Positions 1-8,445 of a DNA stretch of 56,464 bases are shown in pieces; the stretch's first letter is position 1, and every line of letters starts with the position of its first letter. The position numbers and the translations under genes are program-made. The stretch is taken from NCBI RefSeq assembly GCF_017811155.1, contig NZ_JACVCV010000023.1, positions 1 to 56,464 on the forward strand. The letters run 5' to 3'. The notes below the pieces were generated by a model, which had not been told where the DNA came from, searched no databases, and saw only the letters and a list, made by a program, of their open reading frames with translations. The stretch is from Lunatimonas salinarum. Its GTDB lineage: Bacteria > Bacteroidota > Bacteroidia > Cytophagales > Cyclobacteriaceae.

Positions 1-154
1 AATATAGCAATTTTGGAGCTCCTAACCAAGTAATTTTTAACTCCGTAAAGTAGTAAAAGTCTCATTAAACGTCCTGCTAGTTATTTTTGTTATTTCATTC
101 CATTCGGATTTAACCAGCCTACTAGGAGATAAACTTGTCCTTATCGCGACCCCT

Positions 155-382
155 TTGGTCGTCTCGATTTGTTACCCATTTATTCAAATGGGCACAACCA
201 CCCGTTTTTCGCTGAAGTTGTTTTTTGGTTTTCTATTGTTTTTTACGACCTTTTACCTGATTTTAAATCTAAACTGGCCAACTTTCAACCTCCCCTATTT
301 CATGATTTCCGTCCTTTTGTCGGTTCCTTACGTGGTCTTGATGGAAAGGATATTCCCCCCCATCCCGCAAAAAGCCGAGTAG
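155..382 (+). CDS. Hypothetical small membrane protein, 5' end uncertain
   Basis: I do not recognise a family. The frame encodes a very hydrophobic peptide with about two to three membrane segments (for example around LKLFFGFLLFF and MISVLLSVPYVVLM) and a short polar tail ending in PQKAE. The first usable start is TTG at 155, but the same frame stays open back to a stop at 38-40, and the untranslated part also reads like membrane protein (LLVIFVISF, then LVLIATPLVV leading into the TTG). No ATG or GTG lies in that extension. The gene may therefore use an odd start, be truncated, or have lost its true start by mutation. It has no close neighbour on its strand. Confidence 0.35.
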   Translation: MVVSICYPFIQMGTTTRFSLKLFFGFLLFFTTFYLILNLNWPTFNLPYFMISVLLSVPYVVLMERIFPPIPQKAE

Positions 383-511
383 TATAATCGCACCCCTACC
401 CTTTGCATAATATGGTGGCGAATGCTTCGGCGATATATTGAGTTATGTTTATGAGGTGAGGCTCGCTTCGGATTCGCCGTTTTGGTGAGGAGGGATGGTA
501 AATTCCACGAA

Positions 512-567
512 TCTTAAATCTTATGTCTAACGTCTTATGTCTAACATCTCACGTCTCACATCTAATT
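512..567. repeat. Heptamer tandem repeat, 8 units
   Basis: Eight consecutive 7-bp units start with TCT: TCTTAAA, TCTTATG, TCTAACG, TCTTATG, TCTAACA, TCTCACG, TCTCACA, TCTAATT. The units vary mainly at positions 4 to 7, giving a consensus close to TCTNAYR. It lies in the non-coding gap before the phosphatase gene. I see no coding or hairpin explanation. Confidence 0.8.
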
Positions 568-631
568 ATCCTCCCACATAGGCCATTTCGGCGATTATTG
601 GGTATACTTGTAAGACCAATTCTTTTTCCTT

Positions 632-1945
632 ATGATACCTTCCTTCCAAATGGTTTACAGACGCCTTTTGCTTACCCACCTATTGCTGTTCTTTCTTTTG
701 CTGGTTGCTGTGGCTCAGAACGAGCCTAAGGGGATTTTCCTGACCTGGCAGCAGGATCCTAGTACAACCATCACGATTGACTGGCATACCGAACCTTCTG
801 AACCAAGCGAATCCCTGCTTCAGGTAAGACCGCTCGGAGGTGAGTGGAAGGACGCTAGCGGGATGCAGTTTCCATTTCCCCATAGCGACCGTACCATCCA
901 TCGGGTCGAACTGAATCAATTGATCCCCTATTCCACCTATGAGTTTAGGTTCAAAGGTTACGATCGCATATACTCCTTCCGCACCCTGCCTTTGCACAAC
1001 TTCCAGCCGGTACGGTTTGCAGCTGGTGGCGATACCTCCCACGGAGATATGTTTCGGCAAATGAACGAGGCTGTCATGCGTTATGACCTGGATTTCATTG
1101 TCTGGGGAGGTGATTTGGCCTATGCCAACGGTTTGGCGGAAAACGTGGATCTCTGGCACCGTTGGTTTGACCGCATTAAAACAGACCTAATCTCCTCGGA
1201 AGGTCGGGTGATTCCCATCGTCGTGGGCATTGGCAACCACGATGTGCTAGACCATCACTACCCCGGATCGGAGTCTCAGATTGACAACAAGGGATCTGGC
1301 ATGCCCGGTTTTATCGCCAAGGTAAAGCAGGGCCGCATGGAGGAAGCTACCGACGAGTCGCGCCTGGCCAAAGGCCCCTTTTTTTATCGGTTGTTTGCAT
1401 TTCCCGGACAGCCCGGCTATGGCGTGCTGGATTTTGGTGATTACCTTTCCTTGATTATTCTGGACAGTTCGCACAGCAATCTGATCAGCGGTACACAGAC
1501 CGCATGGCTAAAGCAGGTATTGGCGAACAGGACACATGTCCCCCATCTCCTACCCGTGTACCACAAGCCTGCCTACCCCTCGTCTAGGGTACAGCCGGGT
1601 GGAAAAAGAAACCAGTTTTGGTCAGAGGAGGTACTTCGCAATTGGGTGCCGCTATTTGAAACTCATGGGGTTCGGGTGGCCCTCGAAAACGATGACCATA
1701 CTTACAAGCGTACCTTTCCGATCCGTGGTGACCAAGTAGATCCTCAAGGTATTGTCTATATCGGGGACGGTTCCTGGGGGGTGTCCAAGCGGAACCCCAA
1801 GACTCCAGAGGAAGTTTGGTACCTGCAGAAGTCTGCTCAGGAAAATTCGGCGATCATCGTAACCTTACATGGACCCCACCAGCATTTTTTGATGATCAAT
1901 GAAAACGGGGATGTCATTGATGAGTATCCGGAATCCGTGAAATAG
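632..1945 (+). CDS. Secreted purple-acid-phosphatase-like metallophosphoesterase
   Basis: Predicted exported phosphohydrolase. An N-terminal signal segment (LLLTHLLLFFLLLVAVAQ) is followed by a fibronectin-III-like domain (about residues 30-125, ending in the typical PYSTYEFRF...YSFRTLP) and then a calcineurin-like two-metal phosphoesterase domain. Metal-ligand motifs are in order: GGDTS, GGDLAYANG, GIGNHD and the C-terminal histidines (VYHKP, NDDHTY). This architecture is that of purple acid phosphatases, which hydrolyse phosphomonoesters outside the cytoplasm. A second ATG at 650 gives a tighter signal peptide and is an equally good start. A strong hairpin terminator follows the stop. Substrate cannot be read from sequence. 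Confidence 0.85.
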   Translation: MIPSFQMVYRRLLLTHLLLFFLLLVAVAQNEPKGIFLTWQQDPSTTITIDWHTEPSEPSESLLQVRPLGGEWKDASGMQFPFPHSDRTIHRVELNQLIPYSTYEFRFKGYDRIYSFRTLPLHNFQPVRFAAGGDTSHGDMFRQMNEAVMRYDLDFIVWGGDLAYANGLAENVDLWHRWFDRIKTDLISSEGRVIPIVVGIGNHDVLDHHYPGSESQIDNKGSGMPGFIAKVKQGRMEEATDESRLAKGPFFYRLFAFPGQPGYGVLDFGDYLSLIILDSSHSNLISGTQTAWLKQVLANRTHVPHLLPVYHKPAYPSSRVQPGGKRNQFWSEEVLRNWVPLFETHGVRVALENDDHTYKRTFPIRGDQVDPQGIVYIGDGSWGVSKRNPKTPEEVWYLQKSAQENSAIIVTLHGPHQHFLMINENGDVIDEYPESVK

Positions 1946-1983
1946 GGTTGGGAACTACCGGTTGATACCCTATTAAAACAGCG

Positions 1984-2018
1984 AAGAGCTGCCTCAAGGA
2001 TGAAGCAGCTCTTTACTA
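1984..2018 (+). terminator. Rho-independent terminator after phosphatase
   Basis: A perfect 9-bp stem (AAGAGCTGC at 1984-1992 with GCAGCTCTT at 2005-2013), a 12-nt loop, then a T-rich stretch. It sits between the convergent phosphatase gene and the minus-strand lipoprotein gene and could serve both. Confidence 0.8.
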
Positions 2019-2046
2019 TTTATTGGTGGTTTTAGATGATACCGGT

Positions 2047-5000
2047 TTACCTACTCGCCGTCTGCGTATTCCGGTTTTCCAACGGATGTTGTTGCAATAG
2101 CTCGGTAGGCGAATAGAAGCCTGATTTGCCCTTGGTTGCTTCCCGAACCTCTTTTACTTTGGCAGGAGAAATGGCAGAAGCACTATTTCCGAACGAATTC
2201 CTCACGTAGGTGGCTACCGATGCGATGTCTTCATCGTTTAGCATACCTCCATAGGGCGTCATGGGAACCTGACCTGGGTAGGATTTGCCCAATACTTCTA
2301 TCGGGCCCATCAAACCGTTTAGTATGATTTTTATCAGGCGCTCTTCACTACCCAGTACCCAACGCGTTCCGGCAAGTGGCGGAAAGCCAGAGGCTGCCAA
2401 CCCTTTACCATCTTCCTGATGGCAGGTAATACAAAAGCCCTCTTTACCATAAATCACTTTTCCTTTTTCATACAATGCCATTTCAGCTCCGGATAAGTTA
2501 TTTACAGCCTTAGGAGCCTCCGTGGGGGCGTCCGGTGTCTTGCTCTTGAATTCAATGCTCCCACTTGCACTGATGATAACGTCACTAACAGAGAAACCAT
2601 TCAGGTGTGCCAAGGATGTCTCAAATGCTTTGATCATCCAGTCATCTTTCGGATGCTCGTTAGCTACCTGTAGAATTTCAAGTCCACTATCTTTATCCAA
2701 CCAAGAAGCGGCTACGATCGCTTCTAGACGGACTCTTCCGTGTTCGTCTGCGGCGGCCTGCTTCAACAGGTCAATTTGATCGGCCACTTGATGTCCCGTG
2801 TATCGCAATACTCGGGTAGCAGCAGCCCTCGCATGGAAATCCTTGGAGTTTAACATTTGCTTTAACAGGTCTTGATCCACCTTATTTAGACCCCAGGTAA
2901 CCCAAAGCGCTTCCAATACATGATGTTCATATTTTGGGTCGTTCTTGTCCAGATTGCCTACCCAAGCTTTTATTTTGGAGGTAACCTCGTTTGCATCTCG
3001 GCCTCGTAACTCAGTTCTTGTGCGGTAGCGAGCCCTAAACTCAGGTAATTTGAGGTTTTCAAGCAATTCATCAATAGATGCCCCGTGAATCTTTGGAGGT
3101 GTTACCAATGGACGGGATGGATAGGTGATTCGGTATACTCTTCCGTGCACGTGATCTCTTAGCGGATCGCGGGCGTTGTGCTGCATATGGCCTACAAGGA
3201 TATTATGCCAATCGATGAAATACAACGATCCGTCCGGAGCAAACTCCATATCTACCGGCCTGAAATTTCGGTCGTCACTTTTTACCAGATCCAATCGATG
3301 GCGGCTGTGGTAGCCGGTGCCGTCGTCTTCGATTGCATGCTGTTTCATTCCCAAGAAACCAATGGTGTTGTTGATCAACAGATCACCCTGATGCTCGTCG
3401 GGAAAGTGGCGGCTAGATACAAATTCCAATCCAGAGGTAGGTCTCACTCGGTGGGCATCTTCTATTAGGTTGAACCCTTTGTGGGTAGCCACCCCATAGC
3501 GCGGCTTTACCGAACCTGGCATCATCCAGCGAACGTCCGGCCCGGAGGTTTCGGCGAAGAAATTCTGGCCCCAGTCATCAAATGCAATCCCCCATGGGTT
3601 TGGTATGGGTAATTGGGCGGTGCGCTCCAAGTGTTTTCTAGCAGGGTTGTATCTATAAAACCCCCCATTTGTAGCGCGTACCGGTCCATAGGGAGTTTCT
3701 ACATTGGTATGTAAGAATACGCCTTCTCCCATGTAGATTGCACCCGAAGGGTCTGTCACAAAGGCACTGATGTTATGGTGGGTATCGTGATCGTCGAAAC
3801 CACTTAATAGAATTTCTTTGGTATCGGCGTGGTCATCGCCGTCCAGGTCTTTGAGGATAACCAGATTGATTCCCTGAGATACATAGACTCCTTCAGGAGC
3901 AATTTCCAATCCAATGGGAAGGTGCAGGCCATCTGCAAAAACAGTCTGCTTGTCTGCCTTTCCATCGTTGTTCGTGTCCTCTAGTATGAGTATCTTATCG
4001 TTTGGCTTTGGATCTCCCGGTTTATAATGAGGATAGCTGGGCATTACGGCTACCCAAAGCCGTCCTTTGTTGTCAAAAGTCATCTGAACGGGGTTAGCCA
4101 AATCCGGAAATTCAACCTCTGAGGCAAACAATTCCAATTTATACCCCTCAGGTACATGGATTTGATCCAACGCATCTTGACCATAAAGGTATTCCAGACT
4201 ACCGTTTCGCTCTGGATTGTAATTGGTTTCGATTTCCGGCAATTCGCGGGTGGTGGCATCCGCTGCCACAAGATCAAACTGCTCTCCCTTACTTGCCGCC
4301 CAAATGGCTTGGTCCCTGTTTGCGGTCATCTGTCGAATTTTCTCCAATTCATATGGGTAGTTATCCGGTCCGAATGGATTGTACCTGCGGCCAAAGACAT
4401 GTACCCCATTGGGGATTTTGTAGTCGTTATGCCACATCCAGTTTTTTTCCATAACGGCCTCGTGGATCGATGCCCTGTATTTCTCAGCCTTTGCTTTGTT
4501 TTTGCCAAACAGCTTATCTGCCAAGAAAACAGAAAACTTTTTGTAGCCTTCTTCATTTAACTGGAATCCATCTATCGTCAAGGGTTCCTTACTTGAGTCA
4601 TACCACTTCTTAGAAGGCTCAAAGGCATCTACAAAGAATACCTGATTTCTCTCAGCCACTTCTTTCATGGCGTCCGTATAAAGCTTTATATTATCGTTTT
4701 CCTTCACCCCGTCAGGCAGATCGTACAGCGCGGAGAGGTCCTCGAAAGCAATGGGTGAAACCAGCGCCAATTGAGGTGGAAGGTTACCGTTGTAACTCTG
4801 TCCTTTGGTATGGTCAATAAAGGCTTGAAGCTCTTCTTTCCACATTTCCAGCGCATCTAGGCCACCAAAACTCTCGTTATATCCAAAAAAGCCTACAATC
4901 ACATCTGCCTTATGGTTTGTCAGCCATTCGTCAGGGTATTCCAAGTGACCCTCACTACCAGAGGGCGTAGCTAACTCCGTCTGGAATTTTTCAGCACCCG

Positions 5001-5283
5001 GAAAAGCCCAAGGGGTTTTTCTTCCTGAGTGAGCTCTAAATCCAGGTGTATCACCCGGGTCACACATGTTTCGGATATACAACAGTGAATCCGGATAGCG
5101 TACATGCATTTCAGTTTCAAACAGCCCATAGTCCATCATTCTGGAGCCCAGGTTATTGCCAATCAGCATGATGTGCTGACTTTTTCGGAGATCCAAGGTT
5201 TCCTCTTCCGGTCCACAGCTGAACATGAAAGCCGCAATGAGCAGGTAGGCCAATCCCCTGGCCAGGTTAGTTCGTTTTTTCAT
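2047..5283 (-). CDS. Multidomain lipoprotein: SGNH-like, PVC-type propeller, HEAT, cytochrome c
   Basis: A 1078-aa envelope protein. I start it at the ATG whose product begins MKKRTNLARG, because this gives a lipoprotein signal ending in MFSCG; an ATG 57 bp upstream adds a non-signal extension. In order: an SGNH/GDSL-hydrolase-like domain (about residues 35-275), a beta-propeller of the PVC-type membrane-bound dehydrogenase kind (about 370-750, starting IHVPEGYKLELFA), HEAT-like helical repeats (about 770-920), and a C-terminal class I cytochrome c (CITCHQ haem motif, distal Met in VPMTPYGG). The family is widespread in Planctomycetes and Bacteroidota and is linked to sugar or sugar-alcohol oxidation, but substrates are mostly unknown. 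The SGNH part lacks the GDS nucleophile motif (GNNLGSR) and the block-V histidine (DGFQLN instead of DxxH), so it may bind rather than cleave. Electron transfer to the respiratory chain is inference. Confidence 0.85.
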   Translation of the reverse strand: MKKRTNLARGLAYLLIAAFMFSCGPEEETLDLRKSQHIMLIGNNLGSRMMDYGLFETEMHVRYPDSLLYIRNMCDPGDTPGFRAHSGRKTPWAFPGAEKFQTELATPSGSEGHLEYPDEWLTNHKADVIVGFFGYNESFGGLDALEMWKEELQAFIDHTKGQSYNGNLPPQLALVSPIAFEDLSALYDLPDGVKENDNIKLYTDAMKEVAERNQVFFVDAFEPSKKWYDSSKEPLTIDGFQLNEEGYKKFSVFLADKLFGKNKAKAEKYRASIHEAVMEKNWMWHNDYKIPNGVHVFGRRYNPFGPDNYPYELEKIRQMTANRDQAIWAASKGEQFDLVAADATTRELPEIETNYNPERNGSLEYLYGQDALDQIHVPEGYKLELFASEVEFPDLANPVQMTFDNKGRLWVAVMPSYPHYKPGDPKPNDKILILEDTNNDGKADKQTVFADGLHLPIGLEIAPEGVYVSQGINLVILKDLDGDDHADTKEILLSGFDDHDTHHNISAFVTDPSGAIYMGEGVFLHTNVETPYGPVRATNGGFYRYNPARKHLERTAQLPIPNPWGIAFDDWGQNFFAETSGPDVRWMMPGSVKPRYGVATHKGFNLIEDAHRVRPTSGLEFVSSRHFPDEHQGDLLINNTIGFLGMKQHAIEDDGTGYHSRHRLDLVKSDDRNFRPVDMEFAPDGSLYFIDWHNILVGHMQHNARDPLRDHVHGRVYRITYPSRPLVTPPKIHGASIDELLENLKLPEFRARYRTRTELRGRDANEVTSKIKAWVGNLDKNDPKYEHHVLEALWVTWGLNKVDQDLLKQMLNSKDFHARAAATRVLRYTGHQVADQIDLLKQAAADEHGRVRLEAIVAASWLDKDSGLEILQVANEHPKDDWMIKAFETSLAHLNGFSVSDVIISASGSIEFKSKTPDAPTEAPKAVNNLSGAEMALYEKGKVIYGKEGFCITCHQEDGKGLAASGFPPLAGTRWVLGSEERLIKIILNGLMGPIEVLGKSYPGQVPMTPYGGMLNDEDIASVATYVRNSFGNSASAISPAKVKEVREATKGKSGFYSPTELLQQHPLENRNTQTASR

Positions 5284-5528
5284 TTGGTGGTGTATTGGGA
5301 TATATTTTAAGTTAACGAGTTCGGTGAAAACACCGATCAATTATGGAGATAAAAGATTTGCGGTTTATAAACGATTTGCCGAATAAGCTCGAAATTCCGG
5401 AAAATACCATCCTGTACTTACCTGCAATAAAGAAATCATATTCGCACCAAGTTCAATACTAAAATAAATTTTAGTCTTTTCCAAAGGCTATTATGTGGTC
5501 GGCTTTGAAAAGATCCATGGTATTTACC
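5284..5528. other. Intergenic region between divergent genes
   Basis: The divergent spacer holds the upstream regions of the 1078-aa lipoprotein and the anion transporter. Apart from a loose inverted repeat around 5476-5513 (CTTTTCcAAAG against CTTTGAAAAG) and the promoter-like element listed next, I see nothing specific. Confidence 0.4.
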
Positions 5529-5559
5529 TTTGATTTATCAAGAAAAGTGGTTATTCTTA
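5529..5559 (+). promoter_or_regulatory. Bacteroidota-type promoter candidate for DASS transporter
   Basis: TTTG at 5529-5532, a 19-bp spacer, then TATTCTTA at 5552-5559, compared with the Bacteroidota consensus TTTG-N19-TAnnTTTG. The transcript would begin only a few bases before the ATG at 5574. Confidence 0.35.
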
Positions 5560-5573
5560 ATTTTTAAACAACT

Positions 5574-7043
5574 ATGAGTATATCACGTATTGGGCTCTTT
5601 TTGGGCCCTCTCCTCTTCTCAGCGATCTTATTGCTTGTAAAGCCAGCCGATCTTTCCACAGAAGGCGTATCCTTGATTGCGATAACTGCTTGGATTGCAG
5701 TTTGGTGGATTACAGAAGCTATTCCTATTGCGGCCACCGCTCTGCTACCTCTGGTCTTATTTCCGTTAACCGGTGTTTTAGGCATAAAGGAAACGTCTGT
5801 AGCCTATTCGGATCCCATGGTACTCCTTTACATGGGTGGATTTATGATTGCAGTTACCATCGAGCGTTGGAATCTACATAAGCGGATCGCGTTAAATATC
5901 ATTGCCCTGATGGGTACCGATATGAAACGAATTATTTTTGGTTTTATGTTGGCGACAGGTTTTCTGTCCATGTGGATATCAAACACAGCAACTTCATTGA
6001 TGATGCTTCCCATAGCAGTGGCAGTCATTACCCAAATGGGAAGCCAACTGATGGATGCAAATTACACACAAAATACCGTTGGAAGGGCGTTGATGTTGGG
6101 AATTGCCTATTCAGCCAGTATAGGGGGTATGGCAACCATCATTGGGACACCAACCAACATTATCCTGGTAGGGGTAATCAGAAAGACATACGGTATCGAA
6201 ATTGGGTTTAGCGAGTGGATGATGATAGGGCTGCCTGTTGCCATTGTCTTGCTGGTGGTGTGTTGGTATTTTTTAGTCAATGTGGCATTTGATCTATCCC
6301 TAGCTAGACAAGCGACCGGAGGCAAAGAAGAAATTATCCAACAGCTAAAAGCACTGGGAAGAATATCCCGTGAGGAAATGCGCGTTTTGATCGTGTTTAT
6401 GTTAGTTTCTGTGGCATGGATTAGCCGAACATTTCTCCTTCAGAAGCTCATCCCCATACTGGACGATACCATCATTGCTTTGCTGGGGGTGCTCGTGCTG
6501 TTTGTACTACCTTCAGGAGGACCTAAGGGCGAACGCTTGCTAAGCTGGGAAGTAGCTGAAAAAATTCCGTGGGGAATTCTGATCCTTTTTGGAGGTGGAT
6601 TGGCACTAGCCATTGGTTTTCAACAGACCGGTCTGGCACAGTGGATTGGTCAACAATTTGTTTTATTACAAGATGTGAGTTTCTGGCTATTTCTGTTACT
6701 GGTAATTGCTGCTGTTAACTTCCTCACCGAAATTACCTCCAATGTGGCTACTGCTTCCATGCTATTACCAATTTTATCGGCAGTGGCATTGGCTATGAAC
6801 GTACATCCCTTTGGACTGATGATAGCCGCAACTCTAGCCGCTAGCTGTGCATTTATGCTTCCTGTGGCCACTCCGCCCAATGCCGTGGTCTTTGGTTCAG
6901 GTTACTTGACCATTCCCGCTATGATGCGCACGGGATTTTGGATGAACTTGGTGTCTATAGCGTGCATTTTATTACTGATTCTGTTTTTTCTTCCCTTCGT
7001 TTGGGGTATTGACTTAGCTGGATTTCCTTCTGAATTACGCTAA
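5574..7043 (+). CDS. DASS/SLC13-family sodium:dicarboxylate or sulfate symporter
   Basis: A 489-aa, roughly 12-segment inner-membrane transporter. The two pseudo-symmetric SNT-type motifs of the divalent anion:Na+ symporter family are present: SNTATSLMMLPIA near residue 138 and TSNVATASMLLPIL near 388. The hairpin tips GTPTNIILVG and ATPPNAVVFGSG also match. The family imports C4-dicarboxylates, citrate or sulfate with sodium; the sequence does not decide which, though the SNT motifs favour carboxylates. It stands alone, followed by a strong terminator shared with the convergent TPR gene. Confidence 0.9.
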   Translation: MSISRIGLFLGPLLFSAILLLVKPADLSTEGVSLIAITAWIAVWWITEAIPIAATALLPLVLFPLTGVLGIKETSVAYSDPMVLLYMGGFMIAVTIERWNLHKRIALNIIALMGTDMKRIIFGFMLATGFLSMWISNTATSLMMLPIAVAVITQMGSQLMDANYTQNTVGRALMLGIAYSASIGGMATIIGTPTNIILVGVIRKTYGIEIGFSEWMMIGLPVAIVLLVVCWYFLVNVAFDLSLARQATGGKEEIIQQLKALGRISREEMRVLIVFMLVSVAWISRTFLLQKLIPILDDTIIALLGVLVLFVLPSGGPKGERLLSWEVAEKIPWGILILFGGGLALAIGFQQTGLAQWIGQQFVLLQDVSFWLFLLLVIAAVNFLTEITSNVATASMLLPILSAVALAMNVHPFGLMIAATLAASCAFMLPVATPPNAVVFGSGYLTIPAMMRTGFWMNLVSIACILLLILFFLPFVWGIDLAGFPSELR

Positions 7044-7090
7044 GCGCCCGTGAAGATGCATGGCAATGATCTCGGAATACCGAAATAAAA

Positions 7091-7135
7091 AAGGGAAGCC
7101 CTTTGAATTACCGAATTCAAAGGGCTTCCTTTTTG
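7091..7135. terminator. Bidirectional rho-independent terminator
   Basis: A perfect 16-bp inverted repeat (7094-7109 with 7114-7129) around the loop ACCG, with an A-run on the left and a T-run on the right. It can end transcription of the DASS gene on the plus strand and of the TPR gene on the minus strand. Confidence 0.9.
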
Positions 7136-7164
7136 TAGTAAGAGACTTTGTTGTAGGAAACTGA

Positions 7165-8376
7165 TTATCTTTCCAACCAATTTGGACCGAGTAATTCACT
7201 CAACTTCTTGTCGTATTCCTCTATCTTCGCTTCGTTTTTAAGGCGGGTATGGATCTGATATAAGATCTCCATGATGTCGGTATTATCAGGCTTTAGATTA
7301 GAAGCTCGCGTGAAATAAGGAAGCGCTTCTGCATAAAGGTCATCAGCCTCTTTTACCATAATCGGAGACTTTTCCTCCCACTCCTCATCGGAGAGATTAT
7401 TGACTTCAGTGATGATATTTCTGGCCTTTTCAAGATACAAGGCCCCAGCATAGTAATTGCCTTCAAAGAAATCTGAATCTACCGCTACCGTCTTTTTGTA
7501 TTCAGCAAGTGCACCGTCAATATCTCCGGATTTTTCCTTCAGGTATCCGTATCTCAACAAAATGGCGGTGTTTTCCGGATCATTTTTAAGTGCAGATTCT
7601 ATTGAGGTCATTGCCTCATCCATCTTATCAAGCTGTAACAATAACTGGATTTCGAATTCAGCTAAGCCTTTGTCATCTGGATAGATGTCTCTTGCCTGAG
7701 ATACAAGTCGATAGGCCTCCTCCGGATTATTATCTTCGGCAGAAGCGATTTGAATCAAGAAGTAATAGGCATTCAATTTATTATACTCCTCAATGTCCAA
7801 AAGCGAAGTGAAATATTTTTTAGCACGCTGGGACTCTCCTACCATATTGCCGGTATACCCTGCATTAAATACGATCGACGTATCCTTTGGATCCAAATCT
7901 GCGGCAAGAGCAAAAAATTCAAAGGCCATTTCCATGTCATCGTCTTCGTAGCGGTCTATCGCCTTATTGAAGGAAGCATTCTTCAACCGATAGATTCCCT
8001 GCCCCTGAAAGTTTTCCGGCATATCCGGTACCACTTCTTTAAACAGGTCTTTCGAAACCTTCGTGGTCGAGTCCATTCCTTCCATTTCGAAAGTCTTGAA
8101 GAAACTTTCCTTCGCCGATTGACCATAATCCAACGTCTGCATGGTGTTTGAAGAATCGCCTTCAAACATCATCGTCTCTATTTTACCTTTTAATAGGTAA
8201 GTGTCCGATAGCCCCCCAGTCTCGGGGTCCTGAAGCGCTGATTGAATCTCCGTGTACGCTTCTTCCAAGGCGCCCCGCTTCATATTCTTTTCGGCAGATT
8301 TGACGACTTTCTTTTGACCAAATGCTAGCGTAGTGGCTATTCCAACCAAAGCTAATGATAAAATTAACTTTTTCAT
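7165..8376 (-). CDS. Exported tetratricopeptide-repeat protein
   Basis: A 403-aa protein with a clear signal peptide (MKKLILSLALVGIATTLAFG). The mature part is made of TPR-like helical pairs, the clearest around residues 140-360 (for example MAFEFFALAADLDPKDTSIVFNAG and ALAEYKKTVAVD). TPR proteins are interaction scaffolds, here in the periplasm. It lies 69 bp downstream of gyrA on the same strand and probably is co-transcribed with it; the shared terminator at 7091-7135 would end this unit. No enzymatic domain is visible and no specific function can be assigned. Confidence 0.8.
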   Translation of the reverse strand: MKKLILSLALVGIATTLAFGQKKVVKSAEKNMKRGALEEAYTEIQSALQDPETGGLSDTYLLKGKIETMMFEGDSSNTMQTLDYGQSAKESFFKTFEMEGMDSTTKVSKDLFKEVVPDMPENFQGQGIYRLKNASFNKAIDRYEDDDMEMAFEFFALAADLDPKDTSIVFNAGYTGNMVGESQRAKKYFTSLLDIEEYNKLNAYYFLIQIASAEDNNPEEAYRLVSQARDIYPDDKGLAEFEIQLLLQLDKMDEAMTSIESALKNDPENTAILLRYGYLKEKSGDIDGALAEYKKTVAVDSDFFEGNYYAGALYLEKARNIITEVNNLSDEEWEEKSPIMVKEADDLYAEALPYFTRASNLKPDNTDIMEILYQIHTRLKNEAKIEEYDKKLSELLGPNWLER

Positions 8377-8445
8377 GTTTGTAGTTTTTAATCTAATTCG
8401 ATTGGTTCTTATGTTAAATTAACTAAATAAAGGTTATTGATTTTT

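Noticed and set aside
680-1159. 159-codon minus-strand frame opposite the phosphatase
   Set aside because: Antisense shadow; the plus-strand gene has complete metal motifs.
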